Source: Clostridiaceae bacterium
GTDB lineage: Bacteria; Bacillota; Clostridia; DSM-8532
DNA length: 18,541 nucleotides
Direction: 5' to 3'
NCBI GenBank assembly: GCA_012727625.1
Contig: JAAYGP010000385.1
Span: forward strand, 1 to 18,541
The translations under genes and the position numbers were made by a program. Shown piece by piece: positions 8,401 through 15,892 of the stretch (its first letter is position 1; each line of letters starts with the position of its first letter). A model generated the notes under the pieces. It did not search any database. It saw only the letters and a list, made by a program, of their open reading frames with translations, and had not been told where the DNA came from.

Positions 8401-8758
8401 TATCTACGGCGCGATAGAAGACATGGAAAAGGCAATGAAAGGTTTGCTTGAGCCAATGTATAAGGAAGTTATAGACGGCCATGTTGAAATAAGGCAGATA
8501 TTTAAAGCATCAAGTGTTGGAACCATTGGTGGAGGTTATGTAACCGACGGCAAAATTACGCGAAACTCTGAAGTTAGAGTTGTAAGGGATGGTATAGTAG
8601 CCTACGAAGGGAAACTTGCTTCACTCAGGAGATTCAAGGATGATGTCAGGGAAGTTACCCAGGGTTATGAATGTGGCCTGTTGATCGAAAAATATAATGA
8701 CATTAAGGTGGGAGATATCATAGAAGCATTCAGAATGGAAGAAGTGGAAAGAGTGTAA
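5438..8758 (+). CDS. infB: Translation initiation factor IF-2, with a very long charged linker
   Basis: A GTPase that brings initiator fMet-tRNA to the 30S subunit and promotes subunit joining. At 1106 residues it is much longer than the Bacillus protein (about 720). Residues 1-50 are an IF2_N helical domain (KRVFELSKELNTTSKRLIEKL). Residues about 55-510 are a low-complexity linker rich in K, E, A, R and Q. A second IF2_N domain lies at about 518-585. The G domain follows with G1 GHVDHGKT (616-623), G3 DTPGH (662-666) and G4 NKID (716-719), then domains II-IV ending with the fMet-tRNA-binding barrel. The start is TTG at 5438, overlapping ylxQ, with a G-rich GGGGGTGGG (5425-5433) as ribosome binding site. 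The length difference lies in the linker; the catalytic half is normal. Confidence 0.96.
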   Translation: MSKRVFELSKELNTTSKRLIEKLAEINIHVKSHMSLLNDDELERLYKHIGVVNRNRGEGSDSGSEVNQQEKTESQLVRKSIPRIIRKTEIIINDDEYDININAKEKDREKKKSRRSYVRVSSSTDGLMAGLRRERDSISLIRKHEKTAEKEQSKEKSDIDNKVEEQSKAAKEITEDTTGFAQRGERIRRPMDSILSIKKVSPRELQERMEESEAREEKIKAARDVKPDDENKTAEKLLEKKESETASRNLIDNQEEKVSAKAGTEKNMVQKAQIAQQTDTEKSMMEQKDIIVKKPAKEKIEETVSSKKEQGPETAGAGLKQAQALNADDEAAGKAEKEKTVQKAVAQTQTVKAGKADKSTTRKTGKQGKAKETSGRDRESLHRQDDIKGRDRAQGQKGRGDDKAAGSNKTLVIPKVNLIPGVIEEKTNIRGERRSTISRDLEKGFRREAKKGQPRKDLKMPSFAGSDRLKDKYKKNYAIGHTANVSDMYSDDYVINEFYEEKERLKKDKKGKRTEKYIPPKAVLQEITIPETITVKNLSEALKKTSAVVIKKLMSLGIMATINQELDFDTAAIVGDEFNVKVNKEVVITDEDILFDDMEDKEEDLKPRAPVVVVMGHVDHGKTTLLDAIRKSRVADREAGGITQHIGAYKVKVNDRDITFLDTPGHEAFTAMRARGAQATDIAILVVAADDGVMPQTVEAINHAKAANVTIIVAINKIDKPGANPDRVKQELAERGVLIEEWGGDVIAIPISAKQGTNIDQLLEMVLLTADILELKANPDRQAKGIVIEAKLDKGRGPVATLLIQRGTLRTGESIISGTTFGRIRAMTDDTGRRIESAGPSTPVEIIGLDEVPEAGDVFYAVSDEKVAKHLVEKRREEHREKSIGTAPKVSLEDLFNQIQQGNVKELNLIVKADVQGSVEALTQSFEKLSNEEVKVKVIHGGVGAVNEADVTLASVSNAIIIGFNVRPPANVMEEASSQGVDIRLYRVIYGAIEDMEKAMKGLLEPMYKEVIDGHVEIRQIFKASSVGTIGGGYVTDGKITRNSEVRVVRDGIVAYEGKLASLRRFKDDVREVTQGYECGLLIEKYNDIKVGDIIEAFRMEEVERV

Positions 8759-8776
8759 CGTTTGGATGGTGGGATT

Positions 8777-9145
8777 ATGGATAGAACTAATAGAATTGCT
8801 AATGAAATGCAAAAAGAAATTTCAGATATTATCCGTAACAGCATTAAGGATCCAAGGATTCCGGAATTGGTTTCCGTGACGGCTGTACGTGTTACGAAAG
8901 ATCTTCGCTATGCCAGGGTTTATATTAGTGTTTTTGGAAGTGAGAAGGAAAAAAGAGATGCAATGGCGGCTTTAAAGAGTGCTTCAGGTTTTGTAAGGCG
9001 TGAAATAGGGCAAAGGGTACAATTAAGATACACACCTGAAATTACTTTTTCGCTTGATGATTCTATTGAGCATGGAATTCACATTAGTAACCTTATAAAT
9101 GAAACCATTAAATCCGACAAAAATACAAAAAATACAAATGATTGA
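8777..9145 (+). CDS. rbfA: Ribosome-binding factor A
   Basis: RbfA is a KH-fold protein that binds helix 1 of 16S rRNA and supports 30S maturation and cold growth. The 122-residue protein shows the expected opening (DRTNRIANEMQKEISDIIR), the DPRI...VSVTAVRVTKDLRYARVYIS core, and LRYTPEITFSLDDSIEHG near the end. The ATG at 8777 follows GGTGGG (8768-8773); an in-frame TTG at 8762 would add five residues with a poorer upstream site. It begins 18 nt after infB and seems to be the last gene of this tight block. Confidence 0.94.
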   Translation: MDRTNRIANEMQKEISDIIRNSIKDPRIPELVSVTAVRVTKDLRYARVYISVFGSEKEKRDAMAALKSASGFVRREIGQRVQLRYTPEITFSLDDSIEHGIHISNLINETIKSDKNTKNTND

Positions 9146-9234
9146 TTTTAAGATGTTGCGGAGCATTACGAAAGATTTATATGTCATTTGTTAAAAAATT
9201 TAATTGAAAGATTAAAAGCTGTAAGCAAAACAAT

Positions 9235-9269
9235 AAGGGGGGTTCTGTTCTTAATAGACAGACCCCTTT
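9235..9269 (+). terminator. Candidate terminator hairpin after rbfA
   Basis: AAGGGGGGTTCTGT (9235-9248) pairs with ACAGACCCCTT (9258-9268) with small bulges. Only a short T-run follows (TTTAG), so termination may be partial. It lies in the 183-nt gap that separates the rimP-rbfA block from nrnA. Confidence 0.4.
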
Positions 9270-9328
9270 AGTCCAACTGCATTGGAACGTGACAAATCCT
9301 GAACCATGTCACAGGAAGGAATGAGATT

Positions 9329-10273
9329 TTGGAACAGATTGCAAGATTAATAAAAAACGCTGATTCCATAATTGTAATAACACACATCGCGCCCGATGGA
9401 GATGCGTTGGGCTCTGCATTTGCCTTAGGTTTGGCATTTGAATCAATCGGAAAGAAAGTTTCAGTTTATTTGGAGGAACCGGTTCCCCGAATGCTTGATT
9501 TTCTGCCCGGAAAGCATCTTGTAGTTGATAATACTGACGGAACCTGGGATTTGGCTGTTTGTGTTGATACAAGCGATCTGAACAGGCTTGGGAAAGGTTC
9601 ACATATATACAAAGCCACATTGAAAAGGGTGGTAATTGATCATCACACTACAAATGATATGAAGGCTGACGGGTTATGGATTGATAAAAAAGCCGCCGCC
9701 GCCGGTGAAATGGTTTACAGCTTAATGAAGCATATGAATATAAAACTTAACCATGATATTGCCATTAATCTGTATACTGCGATTGCAACGGATACAGGAG
9801 GGTTCAGATACAGTAATACCAGGTCCGAAACCCATCTTATTGCGGCTGATTTGCTGACCTTTGATATTCCATTTGCTGATGTGGCAAAAAAGGTGTTTGA
9901 TACGGTATCATATTCCAAGATGGAGCTTATGAAAAAGACAATGCAAAATCTAACCCTGCATTGTAACGGTAAAGTTGCTGTTTCCTGGTTACTGAACGAC
10001 GATATTATAACAGTTAACGCACAGCCTGATGATTTTGAGGGGCTTGTTAATATCGGCAGAAATCTTGAAGGTGTTGAGGTTTCATTATTTTTAAGGGAAG
10101 AAAAGCCAAATTATTATAAAGGAAGTTTAAGGGCCAATGACTATGTTGATGTCGCAGAAATATCCAGTATTTTTTCAGGCGGAGGTCATATGCGGGCAGC
10201 CGGTTTTTCCGTGGAGGGTAATCTTCAGGACAACATTAAGCGTATTGTTGCGGAAATAGAAAAGGTGTTGTAG
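9329..10273 (+). CDS. nrnA: DHH/DHHA1 phosphoesterase NrnA (nanoRNase / pAp phosphatase)
   Basis: It degrades 2-5 nt RNA fragments and, in characterised relatives, dephosphorylates 3'-phosphoadenosine 5'-phosphate; some family members also cleave pApA. The 314 residues carry the DHH metal sites: H19, D23 and D25 in THIAPDGDALGS, D80 in CVDTSD, and D104-H105-H106 in VIDHHTTND, plus ATDTGGFRYSNT. The C-terminal DHHA1 substrate-binding motif GGGHMRAAGF is present. The start is TTG at 9329, with AGGAAGGA (9313-9320) 8 nt upstream; a nearby ATG at 9321 is out of frame and soon stops. It directly abuts truB, as in many Firmicutes. Confidence 0.93.
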   Translation: MEQIARLIKNADSIIVITHIAPDGDALGSAFALGLAFESIGKKVSVYLEEPVPRMLDFLPGKHLVVDNTDGTWDLAVCVDTSDLNRLGKGSHIYKATLKRVVIDHHTTNDMKADGLWIDKKAAAAGEMVYSLMKHMNIKLNHDIAINLYTAIATDTGGFRYSNTRSETHLIAADLLTFDIPFADVAKKVFDTVSYSKMELMKKTMQNLTLHCNGKVAVSWLLNDDIITVNAQPDDFEGLVNIGRNLEGVEVSLFLREEKPNYYKGSLRANDYVDVAEISSIFSGGGHMRAAGFSVEGNLQDNIKRIVAEIEKVL

Positions 10274-11212
10274 ATGGATGGGATTTTACTGGTTATCAAA
10301 CCGCCGGATATGACTTCATTTGATGTAGTGGCATGGCTTAGAAGCCTGACTGGTGTTAAAAAGATTGGCCATGGGGGCACCCTTGATCCTTCCGCCTGCG
10401 GGCTGATTCCTGTTTGTTTCGGAAAAGCAACGAAAACCATTGAATATTTCCAGAATTTTGATAAAGTCTACCGGGCTGAAATGATATTAGGGATTTCAAC
10501 CAACACCCAGGATGGTGATGGGGAAATTGTTGAAGAATCCGATATTAGGCCTGATATAGATGCTATTAATGCTGTATTCCGGGATTTTACCGGAGAATAC
10601 GAACAGATTCCGCCAATGTTTTCGGCTGTTAAGATAAAAGGGAAAAAACTTTACGAACTGGCCAGAAAAGGAATAGAAATAGAACGCAAGGAGCGGAAAG
10701 TTAATATTAAAAGCCTGAAGCTTTTGCATGCTGAACTGGACCTTAAAAATCCGGTTTTACGCTTTGAGGTCAGATGCTCAAAAGGAACATATATACGCAC
10801 CTTATGCCATGATATTGGTAAAACTCTTGGCTGCGGAGCCTATATGTCCTTTTTGGTAAGGACACAGGCAGGTCCGTTTTCAGTTTGTGAGGGGCTGACT
10901 CCTGAGGAAATAAAAGGATTATGCGCGGAGAATGCCTTGAATTCCGCATTGAAACCCATGGATGTTCTGTTTACGGATTATTCTTCGGTGATTGTGGATG
11001 ACAGTCAAATTAAAAAATACGTAAACGGTATGCCCGTAATGATAAAAGGCAATAAGTCAAGTCACGGCAAGTCAAGAGTCAGGGTCTATTCAGAAAAGGG
11101 ATTGTTTCTTGGAATAGGTTTAGTTTTCCCAGATGATGGTAATATTATGATAAGATCTGAAAAACTCCTTGTGAAGAATCCACAGGCCCTTACCGGGCAG
11201 GTTAAAAAATAG
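10274..11212 (+). CDS. truB: tRNA pseudouridine(55) synthase TruB
   Basis: It isomerises U55 in the T-loop of nearly all tRNAs. The 312-residue length matches the family. The catalytic motif GGTLDPSACG places the nucleophile at D38. Other hallmarks are KVYRAEMILGISTNTQDGDGE, a PPMFSAVKIKGKKLYELARKG block and SKGTYIRTLCHDIG. The C-terminal third carries a small PUA-like region (SRVRVYSEKGLFLGIG). The ATG starts on the base after the nrnA stop, with AAAGGTG (10261-10267) inside nrnA, so the two are co-transcribed and probably coupled. Confidence 0.95.
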   Translation: MDGILLVIKPPDMTSFDVVAWLRSLTGVKKIGHGGTLDPSACGLIPVCFGKATKTIEYFQNFDKVYRAEMILGISTNTQDGDGEIVEESDIRPDIDAINAVFRDFTGEYEQIPPMFSAVKIKGKKLYELARKGIEIERKERKVNIKSLKLLHAELDLKNPVLRFEVRCSKGTYIRTLCHDIGKTLGCGAYMSFLVRTQAGPFSVCEGLTPEEIKGLCAENALNSALKPMDVLFTDYSSVIVDDSQIKKYVNGMPVMIKGNKSSHGKSRVRVYSEKGLFLGIGLVFPDDGNIMIRSEKLLVKNPQALTGQVKK

Positions 11213-11418
11213 GTATCTGATGTGATTGCTCAGCCAAAAACAATAACAGGCGCTTTTTAGAAATTGAAACACGCAAGGTAAAATGGTTGAGAGCCCGGGA
11301 ATTTACCGGATGCCACCGGAACCGGCACACAGGCAAAATGTGGTACACGCTGTAAGAGCTTAAATTTTTATTTGCTATCCTGAACAAAATATGTTTGCAG
11401 CAAAAGAGAGGGATAATA
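11213..11418. other. truB-ribF intergenic spacer with small inverted repeats
   Basis: It is unusually long for this otherwise tight operon. GGTAAA (11278-11283) can pair with TTTACC (11303-11308), and TGCCACCGGAACCGGCA (11311-11327) is a short imperfect palindrome. No FMN riboswitch motif, convincing promoter, terminator or ORF is visible, and it does not match the dispersed repeat. Confidence 0.4.
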
Positions 11419-12348
11419 ATGGAGGTATTGGAAAACGGGTTTAATCCGACATCTGCAAAAAACTGCGGTATAGGTCTTGGAAATTTTGACGGGCTTCACC
11501 GGGGCCATATGGCATTGATTAACACACTTCTTAACGAATGCCGGATTCATGATCTAAATAGTGTAGTTTATACATTTAAAAAACATCCTGAGAACATTCT
11601 TCGTAAAAAGCTGTTTACACCCTTAATAATGACTATGGATCACAAGATCAGATGTTTGGATAAGGCGGGTGTTGAAACACTGTATCTCCAGGAATTTGAC
11701 GAGGGATTCTCCCATATATCCGCTGAAGATTTTATAAAGGAAATTCTGGTTGGGAAAATGCGTATAAAATTGGCTGTTATTGGCTTTAACTTCAGGTTTG
11801 GTTACATGTGCAAGGGAGACAGCGAACTTCTTAAAAAACTGGGTAAAATATACGGATTCAAGGTAATTGTTATTCCGCCTGTCAGGGTAAGGGGAGAAAC
11901 TGCCAGCAGCACGCTGATAAGGCAATACATAATGAAAGGCAAAATGGAAAAGGCATATGATCTTCTGGGAAGAAATTTTTCTGTTCCCGGAAAGGTTATT
12001 ACAGGAAAAAAAATCGGAAGAACAATGGGTTTTCCCACAGCAAACCTTATTCCCGAAAAATATCTTGTTATGCCTGCTCCGGGCGTGTATATCACAAGAA
12101 CTCTTTATCAGGGACAATGGTATAAAAGTGTAACCAATGTTGGTATGTCTCCCACTCTTAAAAAGGAACAGGAAGTAACCCTTGAAACGCACATGATTGG
12201 ATTTGACGGCGAACTGTACGGAAAGGACATTGAAGTGTTTTTTATAAAAAAGCTGAGAAATGAAAAAAAATTTGACAAAAGAGAGGATTTAATAAATCAG
12301 ATAAAAATGGATATTGAAAAAGCGGGTAAATATTTTATTCCAGTGTAA
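11419..12348 (+). CDS. ribF: Bifunctional riboflavin kinase / FAD synthetase
   Basis: It makes FMN from riboflavin and FAD from FMN, using ATP. The 309-residue protein has an N-terminal nucleotidyltransferase domain with GNFDGLHRGH (an HxGH-type site) and SSTLIRQYIMKGK near its end. The C-terminal flavokinase domain (about 180-305) has GRTMGFPTANL, APGVYITR and LETHMIGFDGELYG. The ATG at 11419 is preceded by AGAGGG (11407-11412); an in-frame TTG at 11395 is less likely. In many Firmicutes rpsO and pnp follow ribF, but here a penicillin-binding protein does. Confidence 0.94.
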   Translation: MEVLENGFNPTSAKNCGIGLGNFDGLHRGHMALINTLLNECRIHDLNSVVYTFKKHPENILRKKLFTPLIMTMDHKIRCLDKAGVETLYLQEFDEGFSHISAEDFIKEILVGKMRIKLAVIGFNFRFGYMCKGDSELLKKLGKIYGFKVIVIPPVRVRGETASSTLIRQYIMKGKMEKAYDLLGRNFSVPGKVITGKKIGRTMGFPTANLIPEKYLVMPAPGVYITRTLYQGQWYKSVTNVGMSPTLKKEQEVTLETHMIGFDGELYGKDIEVFFIKKLRNEKKFDKREDLINQIKMDIEKAGKYFIPV

Positions 12349-12566
12349 ATCCTAGGTTATATGAAAGCCTTTCAGCTATCAGGTGAAAGGAGCGCTTCAC
12401 ATGAGATTAATCTGAATATCAATACACGTTATTTATAATATCACCCTGCGGTTTTTCAAAAGTAAAAGTAATCATCAATAATTTGTTTCTTCCGGAATGT
12501 ATAAGCTGAGTCTTTTCCGGGATAATTCATAAGAGATTATCATGTTTTGCTGAGCAGGGTGATTTT
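12349..12566. other. ribF-PBP spacer with a hairpin
   Basis: CCTTTCA (12368-12374) pairs with TGAAAGG (12384-12390) around a 9-nt loop, with no T-run after it, so it is not a standard terminator. A TATAAT is present at 12434-12439 but lacks a good -35 box (TCTGAA at 12411-12416). The promoter for the next gene is therefore uncertain. Confidence 0.35.
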
Positions 12567-14228
12567 ATGAAAAAAGGCAGAGTATTAATAATACTTTACG
12601 CTTTAACAGTTTCAATTATTGCCGCTGGCATCAGGTTATACCAGATACAGGTTTTAAGTCATGATGCTTATTCATCCGCAGCTTTCAGGCAAAGAAGCCG
12701 GATAACCGAAATATACAGGGAAAGAGGCCAAATACTTGACAGAAATATGATTTCTTTCACAGACAGGAGTGTTGAGTATATTGCAGTGCTTCAACCTGCT
12801 GTTTTTACCCGTGAAAAAAAAGAAAGAGAATATATTGCCGGTATCCTGGGTGTGGACAGCGATGAATTCATTAATTTTTCCGTTTTCAATTCTGAACCAA
12901 GGGTCTATTTAATAGACAGGGAAAGAGCCAAACAATTAATTGATCTGAAAGCCAGAGGTGTTTCAGTTGTAGAGCGCCGAAAGCGGGCTGACGCGGATAT
13001 GCCTGCGGTTCACTTGATTGGTTATACTGATGAAACATCAACCAATGGAATTGTCGGGATTGAAAAAATTTACCAGGATATTCTGAATTCAAAAAAAAGC
13101 GTTTTTGCCCTGTCTGTTGCCGATGCAAAAAATCAGTATCTTGAAGAATACGGTTATCAAATCAGGGAGGTTAACTCAAACAGCCCGTTAAGTCTTAAAC
13201 TGACACTTGATTTCCATATGCAGAAACTTGCCGAGGAAGTGATGGATAATATGGTGGATTCGGGTGCGGTTGTGATAATTGACATATTAACCGGTGATAT
13301 ATTGGTTCTTGCAAGCCGGCCGGGTTTTAACCCGGAAGAGGTATCAAAATACCTTAATGACAGGAGACAACCCTTGTTTAACAGAGCCATAGCCGGGTAT
13401 ACCCCGGGATCAATATTTAAAATTATAACCACTGCCGCAGCCCTTGAAGAAAATCTGGATCCTGATACAGCCTTTAATTGCCCGGGATTCTGCATGATTG
13501 GGGATCAGATGTTTAAATGCTGGAACTATGATAATGGCGGGCATGGAATTTTGAATCTGAAATATGGTTTTGCCCAATCCTGCAACAGTTATTTTATTCA
13601 GCTTGGGCTTGTTATAGGTGCGGAAAAACTGCTGGCTACAGCTGAAAAATTTGGCTTGGGTTCGGTGACCGGATTGACTTATCAAAAAATACCTGAATAT
13701 GAAGGACTTCTGCCTGATAAGGAGGAGCTCATCGGAGACGGAAATATAGCCAATTTGTCCATAGGACAGGGTAAAATACTTATAACTCCAATCCAGGCAG
13801 CGGGCATGGCAGCCATTATTGCAAACGGTGGTATCAGGAATAATCTGAACCTGGTGGACAGTATTGTTAATAAAAACGGTGATATAATCCGTGATTTAAA
13901 AAAGAGGGAATGGGAACGGGTAATTTCAAGAGAAACCGCGAAAAAACTGATGGAGATGATGGAAGCAACGGTGGAAAGCGGGACCGGGCAAAAAGCTGAT
14001 ATTGGAGGTTACGGGGGTTCTGCGGGCAAGACGGGAAGTGCGGAGACAGGTTTGTTTGAGGGAGACAGAAGAATAATTCACGCTTGGTTTACAGGATATT
14101 TTCCTTACAAGGAACCCAGGTATGCCATGTGTGTTTTTGTTGAAGATGGTTCAGGGGGTGGAACATCAGCAGCACCGATTTTTGCGGAGATAGCAGCCAG
14201 AATAATGCAGTGGGAAGAAATGAAATAA
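12567..14228 (+). CDS. Class B penicillin-binding protein (D,D-transpeptidase)
   Basis: A monofunctional peptidoglycan crosslinking enzyme anchored by one N-terminal membrane segment (about residues 4-24) and acting outside the membrane. Of 553 residues, the first ~200 form the PBP dimerisation region, with the typical RGQILDRN near residue 55. The transpeptidase domain carries all three active-site motifs: S282-I-F-K285, S338-C-N340 and K488-T-G490. There are no PASTA repeats, unlike SpoVD or Pbp2x types, so it resembles the shorter FtsI/PbpA-like group. Which process it serves (septum, elongation or spore cortex) cannot be told. The ATG follows AGGGTGA (12556-12562). The next gene starts 68 nt later, so a three-gene envelope unit with pspC and the LiaF-like gene is likely. 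Confidence 0.9.
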   Translation: MKKGRVLIILYALTVSIIAAGIRLYQIQVLSHDAYSSAAFRQRSRITEIYRERGQILDRNMISFTDRSVEYIAVLQPAVFTREKKEREYIAGILGVDSDEFINFSVFNSEPRVYLIDRERAKQLIDLKARGVSVVERRKRADADMPAVHLIGYTDETSTNGIVGIEKIYQDILNSKKSVFALSVADAKNQYLEEYGYQIREVNSNSPLSLKLTLDFHMQKLAEEVMDNMVDSGAVVIIDILTGDILVLASRPGFNPEEVSKYLNDRRQPLFNRAIAGYTPGSIFKIITTAAALEENLDPDTAFNCPGFCMIGDQMFKCWNYDNGGHGILNLKYGFAQSCNSYFIQLGLVIGAEKLLATAEKFGLGSVTGLTYQKIPEYEGLLPDKEELIGDGNIANLSIGQGKILITPIQAAGMAAIIANGGIRNNLNLVDSIVNKNGDIIRDLKKREWERVISRETAKKLMEMMEATVESGTGQKADIGGYGGSAGKTGSAETGLFEGDRRIIHAWFTGYFPYKEPRYAMCVFVEDGSGGGTSAAPIFAEIAARIMQWEEMK

Positions 14229-14296
14229 TTGATTATCAGACATTTACTCCGCCATATCGTAAATTAGTATAAAGAAGTTGCTATTGAGGTGATTTT

Positions 14297-14704
14297 ATGA
14301 ACAGAAGATTATACCGAAGCACAAAAAACAGGGTCTTCGGTGGAGTATGTTCAGGCCTTGCCGCATACACGAATATTGATATATGGCTTTTAAGACTGTT
14401 GGCAGCTATGGCGATTCTTGCCACTAATGTCATTCCCGGTTTAATTGCTTATGGAGTATGCTGCCTGATAATACCTACGGAATATGAATTACGGGAGGCA
14501 ATGAATAATCCGGGGTTCAATGACAAAAATCCGCCAAACCCTGAAAAAACCCGTATGATAATCGGAGTCGTATTAATAATTGTTGGTGTTTTAACCCTTG
14601 TAAAACTTCTTTTCGGTTGGTTTGATTTCCGATACTTGCTTCCTGTGGTTCTGGTTGTTGCCGGATCTTATTTAATATATAAAAACTGGGGGCATCAACA
14701 ATGA
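14297..14704 (+). CDS. PspC-domain membrane protein
   Basis: A 135-residue protein. Residues 1-62 are a PspC domain, with RLYRSTKNRVFGGVCSGLA and then a membrane hairpin (about 29-60). Two further membrane segments lie at about 87-106 and 112-129, like the small DUF5668/LiaF-type helices. PspC proteins act in membrane-stress sensing in several bacteria. The ATG has GAGGTGA (14286-14292) upstream, and the stop overlaps the next start as ATGA, which implies coupled translation with the LiaF-like protein. No pspA or pspB is nearby. Confidence 0.88.
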   Translation: MNRRLYRSTKNRVFGGVCSGLAAYTNIDIWLLRLLAAMAILATNVIPGLIAYGVCCLIIPTEYELREAMNNPGFNDKNPPNPEKTRMIIGVVLIIVGVLTLVKLLFGWFDFRYLLPVVLVVAGSYLIYKNWGHQQ

Positions 14705-15615
14705 AAAAAGCTGATTTTTTAGGTATTGTTCTTATACTTGCAGGAATTGCATGGATTATTGATATTACAGGCCTTATTGCAATAAATTGGGTTGAATCAA
14801 TAAAAACACTATGGCCTGTATTTTTTGTGGCAGTTGGAATTACCCTGATGACAGGTAAAAAAAAGATCCTGAATATAATAGTCTGGACTTTGGCCCTGGT
14901 GATATTTACAGGGTTTGGCATTTATAAGGGAAATGAACCGGACCACCCTTTTAGAAACAGTTTTTTTTCTGGCACATATAAAAATAAATTAAAATCGGAA
15001 AACACAGAGCCTTTTAAAAACGAAGTTGCCATTCCAAAGGAAGCCGAAAAAGGAAAAATTATATTGAATCTTGGTGCTGTTAACCTGAATCTATCGGAAG
15101 GAAGCAGGGATTTATTCGTAAAAGCGGATTCAAACATACCAAATCTGAGGCAGCGTATCAGCGAGGGGAAATTAACAATTATAGAATACAGTCGCGGAAG
15201 ATATGACGAAGTTAATACCGTCAGGGATTTTAATCTGCATATGAATCCCGGCTTTTTGTGGGAAATAGAAGGAAATATTGGCGCTGCCGACGGAAAGCTT
15301 GACTTAACTTCCGTTTCAACCGAAAAAATTAGTCTGACAATCGGGGCAGGAGATCTTGACCTTATTATCGGGGAACAGGACATCAACACTGAAATTTCCG
15401 TGCGTGCCGGAGCTGCTGATCTGGCAGTTTACATACCTGAAAATGCAGGTTTAAAGGTTAAAAGCGGGAAATTGCTCACAGATATTACATTTCACAATAT
15501 CACAATGAAACAGAACAATAATGAATACTATTCAGAAAATTATAAAAACGCAGCTCAGATTATAGAACTGAATATTCTTACCGGAATAAGCGCAATACAA
15601 ATTATCGCAAACTGA
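14701..15615 (+). CDS. LiaF-like membrane protein with C-terminal beta-rich (toast-rack type) domain
   Basis: A 304-residue protein. Membrane segments are at about 6-28, 36-50 and 56-75, followed by a hydrophilic linker and a beta-rich domain (about 118-304). That domain has repeating motifs such as GKIILNLGAVNLNLSEG, KISLTIGAGDLDLIIGEQ and EISVRAGAADLAVYIP. This layout matches LiaF and DUF2154/DUF4097-like proteins; in Bacillus LiaF inhibits the LiaRS cell-envelope stress system. No LiaR or LiaS kinase/regulator pair is next to it, so its partner is unknown. The ATG overlaps the pspC stop, and a strong terminator follows. Confidence 0.8.
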   Translation: MKKADFLGIVLILAGIAWIIDITGLIAINWVESIKTLWPVFFVAVGITLMTGKKKILNIIVWTLALVIFTGFGIYKGNEPDHPFRNSFFSGTYKNKLKSENTEPFKNEVAIPKEAEKGKIILNLGAVNLNLSEGSRDLFVKADSNIPNLRQRISEGKLTIIEYSRGRYDEVNTVRDFNLHMNPGFLWEIEGNIGAADGKLDLTSVSTEKISLTIGAGDLDLIIGEQDINTEISVRAGAADLAVYIPENAGLKVKSGKLLTDITFHNITMKQNNNEYYSENYKNAAQIIELNILTGISAIQIIAN

Positions 15616-15679
15616 TTGTAAACCTGAACAGTCGCAATATAAATAATCGCAAACTAATTGTAAAATCATAGAAATCAAC

Positions 15680-15750
15680 GCAGGGAAAGCAGTACAGAAA
15701 GAAGTGTCCTTTCTGCTACGTTTCTTTATAAAGACATTCCCTGCATTTTT
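15680..15750 (+). terminator. Branched intrinsic terminator after the envelope cluster
   Basis: An outer stem pairs GCAGGGAA (15680-15687) with TTCCCTGC (15737-15744) and is followed by ATTTTTG. An inner hairpin pairs CAGAAAG (15695-15701) with CTTTCTG (15709-15715). It separates the PBP-pspC-LiaF unit from spo0A. Confidence 0.8.
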
Positions 15751-15768
15751 GTTATTTTATTTCCTGAA

Positions 15769-15795
15769 AGGAAAATGTGTCTATAATCCTAAAAT
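15769..15795 (+). promoter_or_regulatory. Possible spo0A promoter region (sigma-H-like)
   Basis: AGGAAAAT (15769-15776) resembles a sigma-H -35 element, with AAAT (15792-15795) at roughly -10 distance, a weak match to GAAT. A TATAAT (15782-15787) lies in the same stretch but has no good sigma-A -35. Sigma-H control of spo0A is known in Bacillus; the call here is tentative. Confidence 0.3.
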
Positions 15796-15836
15796 ATAAG
15801 GGGTTATAGAAAGTTTTGCTGGAAAACCTTGCATTA

Positions 15837-15843
15837 TGGCGAA
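15837..15843 (+). promoter_or_regulatory. Candidate Spo0A-binding 0A box
   Basis: TGGCGAA fits the 0A-box consensus TGNCGAA and lies 50 nt upstream of the spo0A start codon, downstream of the putative promoter. This suggests autoregulation, but a 7-bp match can occur by chance. Confidence 0.35.
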
Positions 15844-15892
15844 AGTGGAAATATAATGTTTCTATATTAGCAAAATAAAAGGAAGTGATATA

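Noticed and set aside
7877..8482. 201-codon minus-strand ORF inside infB
   Set aside because: It is the antisense shadow of the conserved IF-2 C-terminal domains, with cysteine- and phenylalanine-rich non-protein-like composition.
11213..11418. FMN riboswitch upstream of ribF
   Set aside because: The conserved FMN-element blocks (such as AGGGTCGGGG and CCGCGAGC-like segments) are absent.
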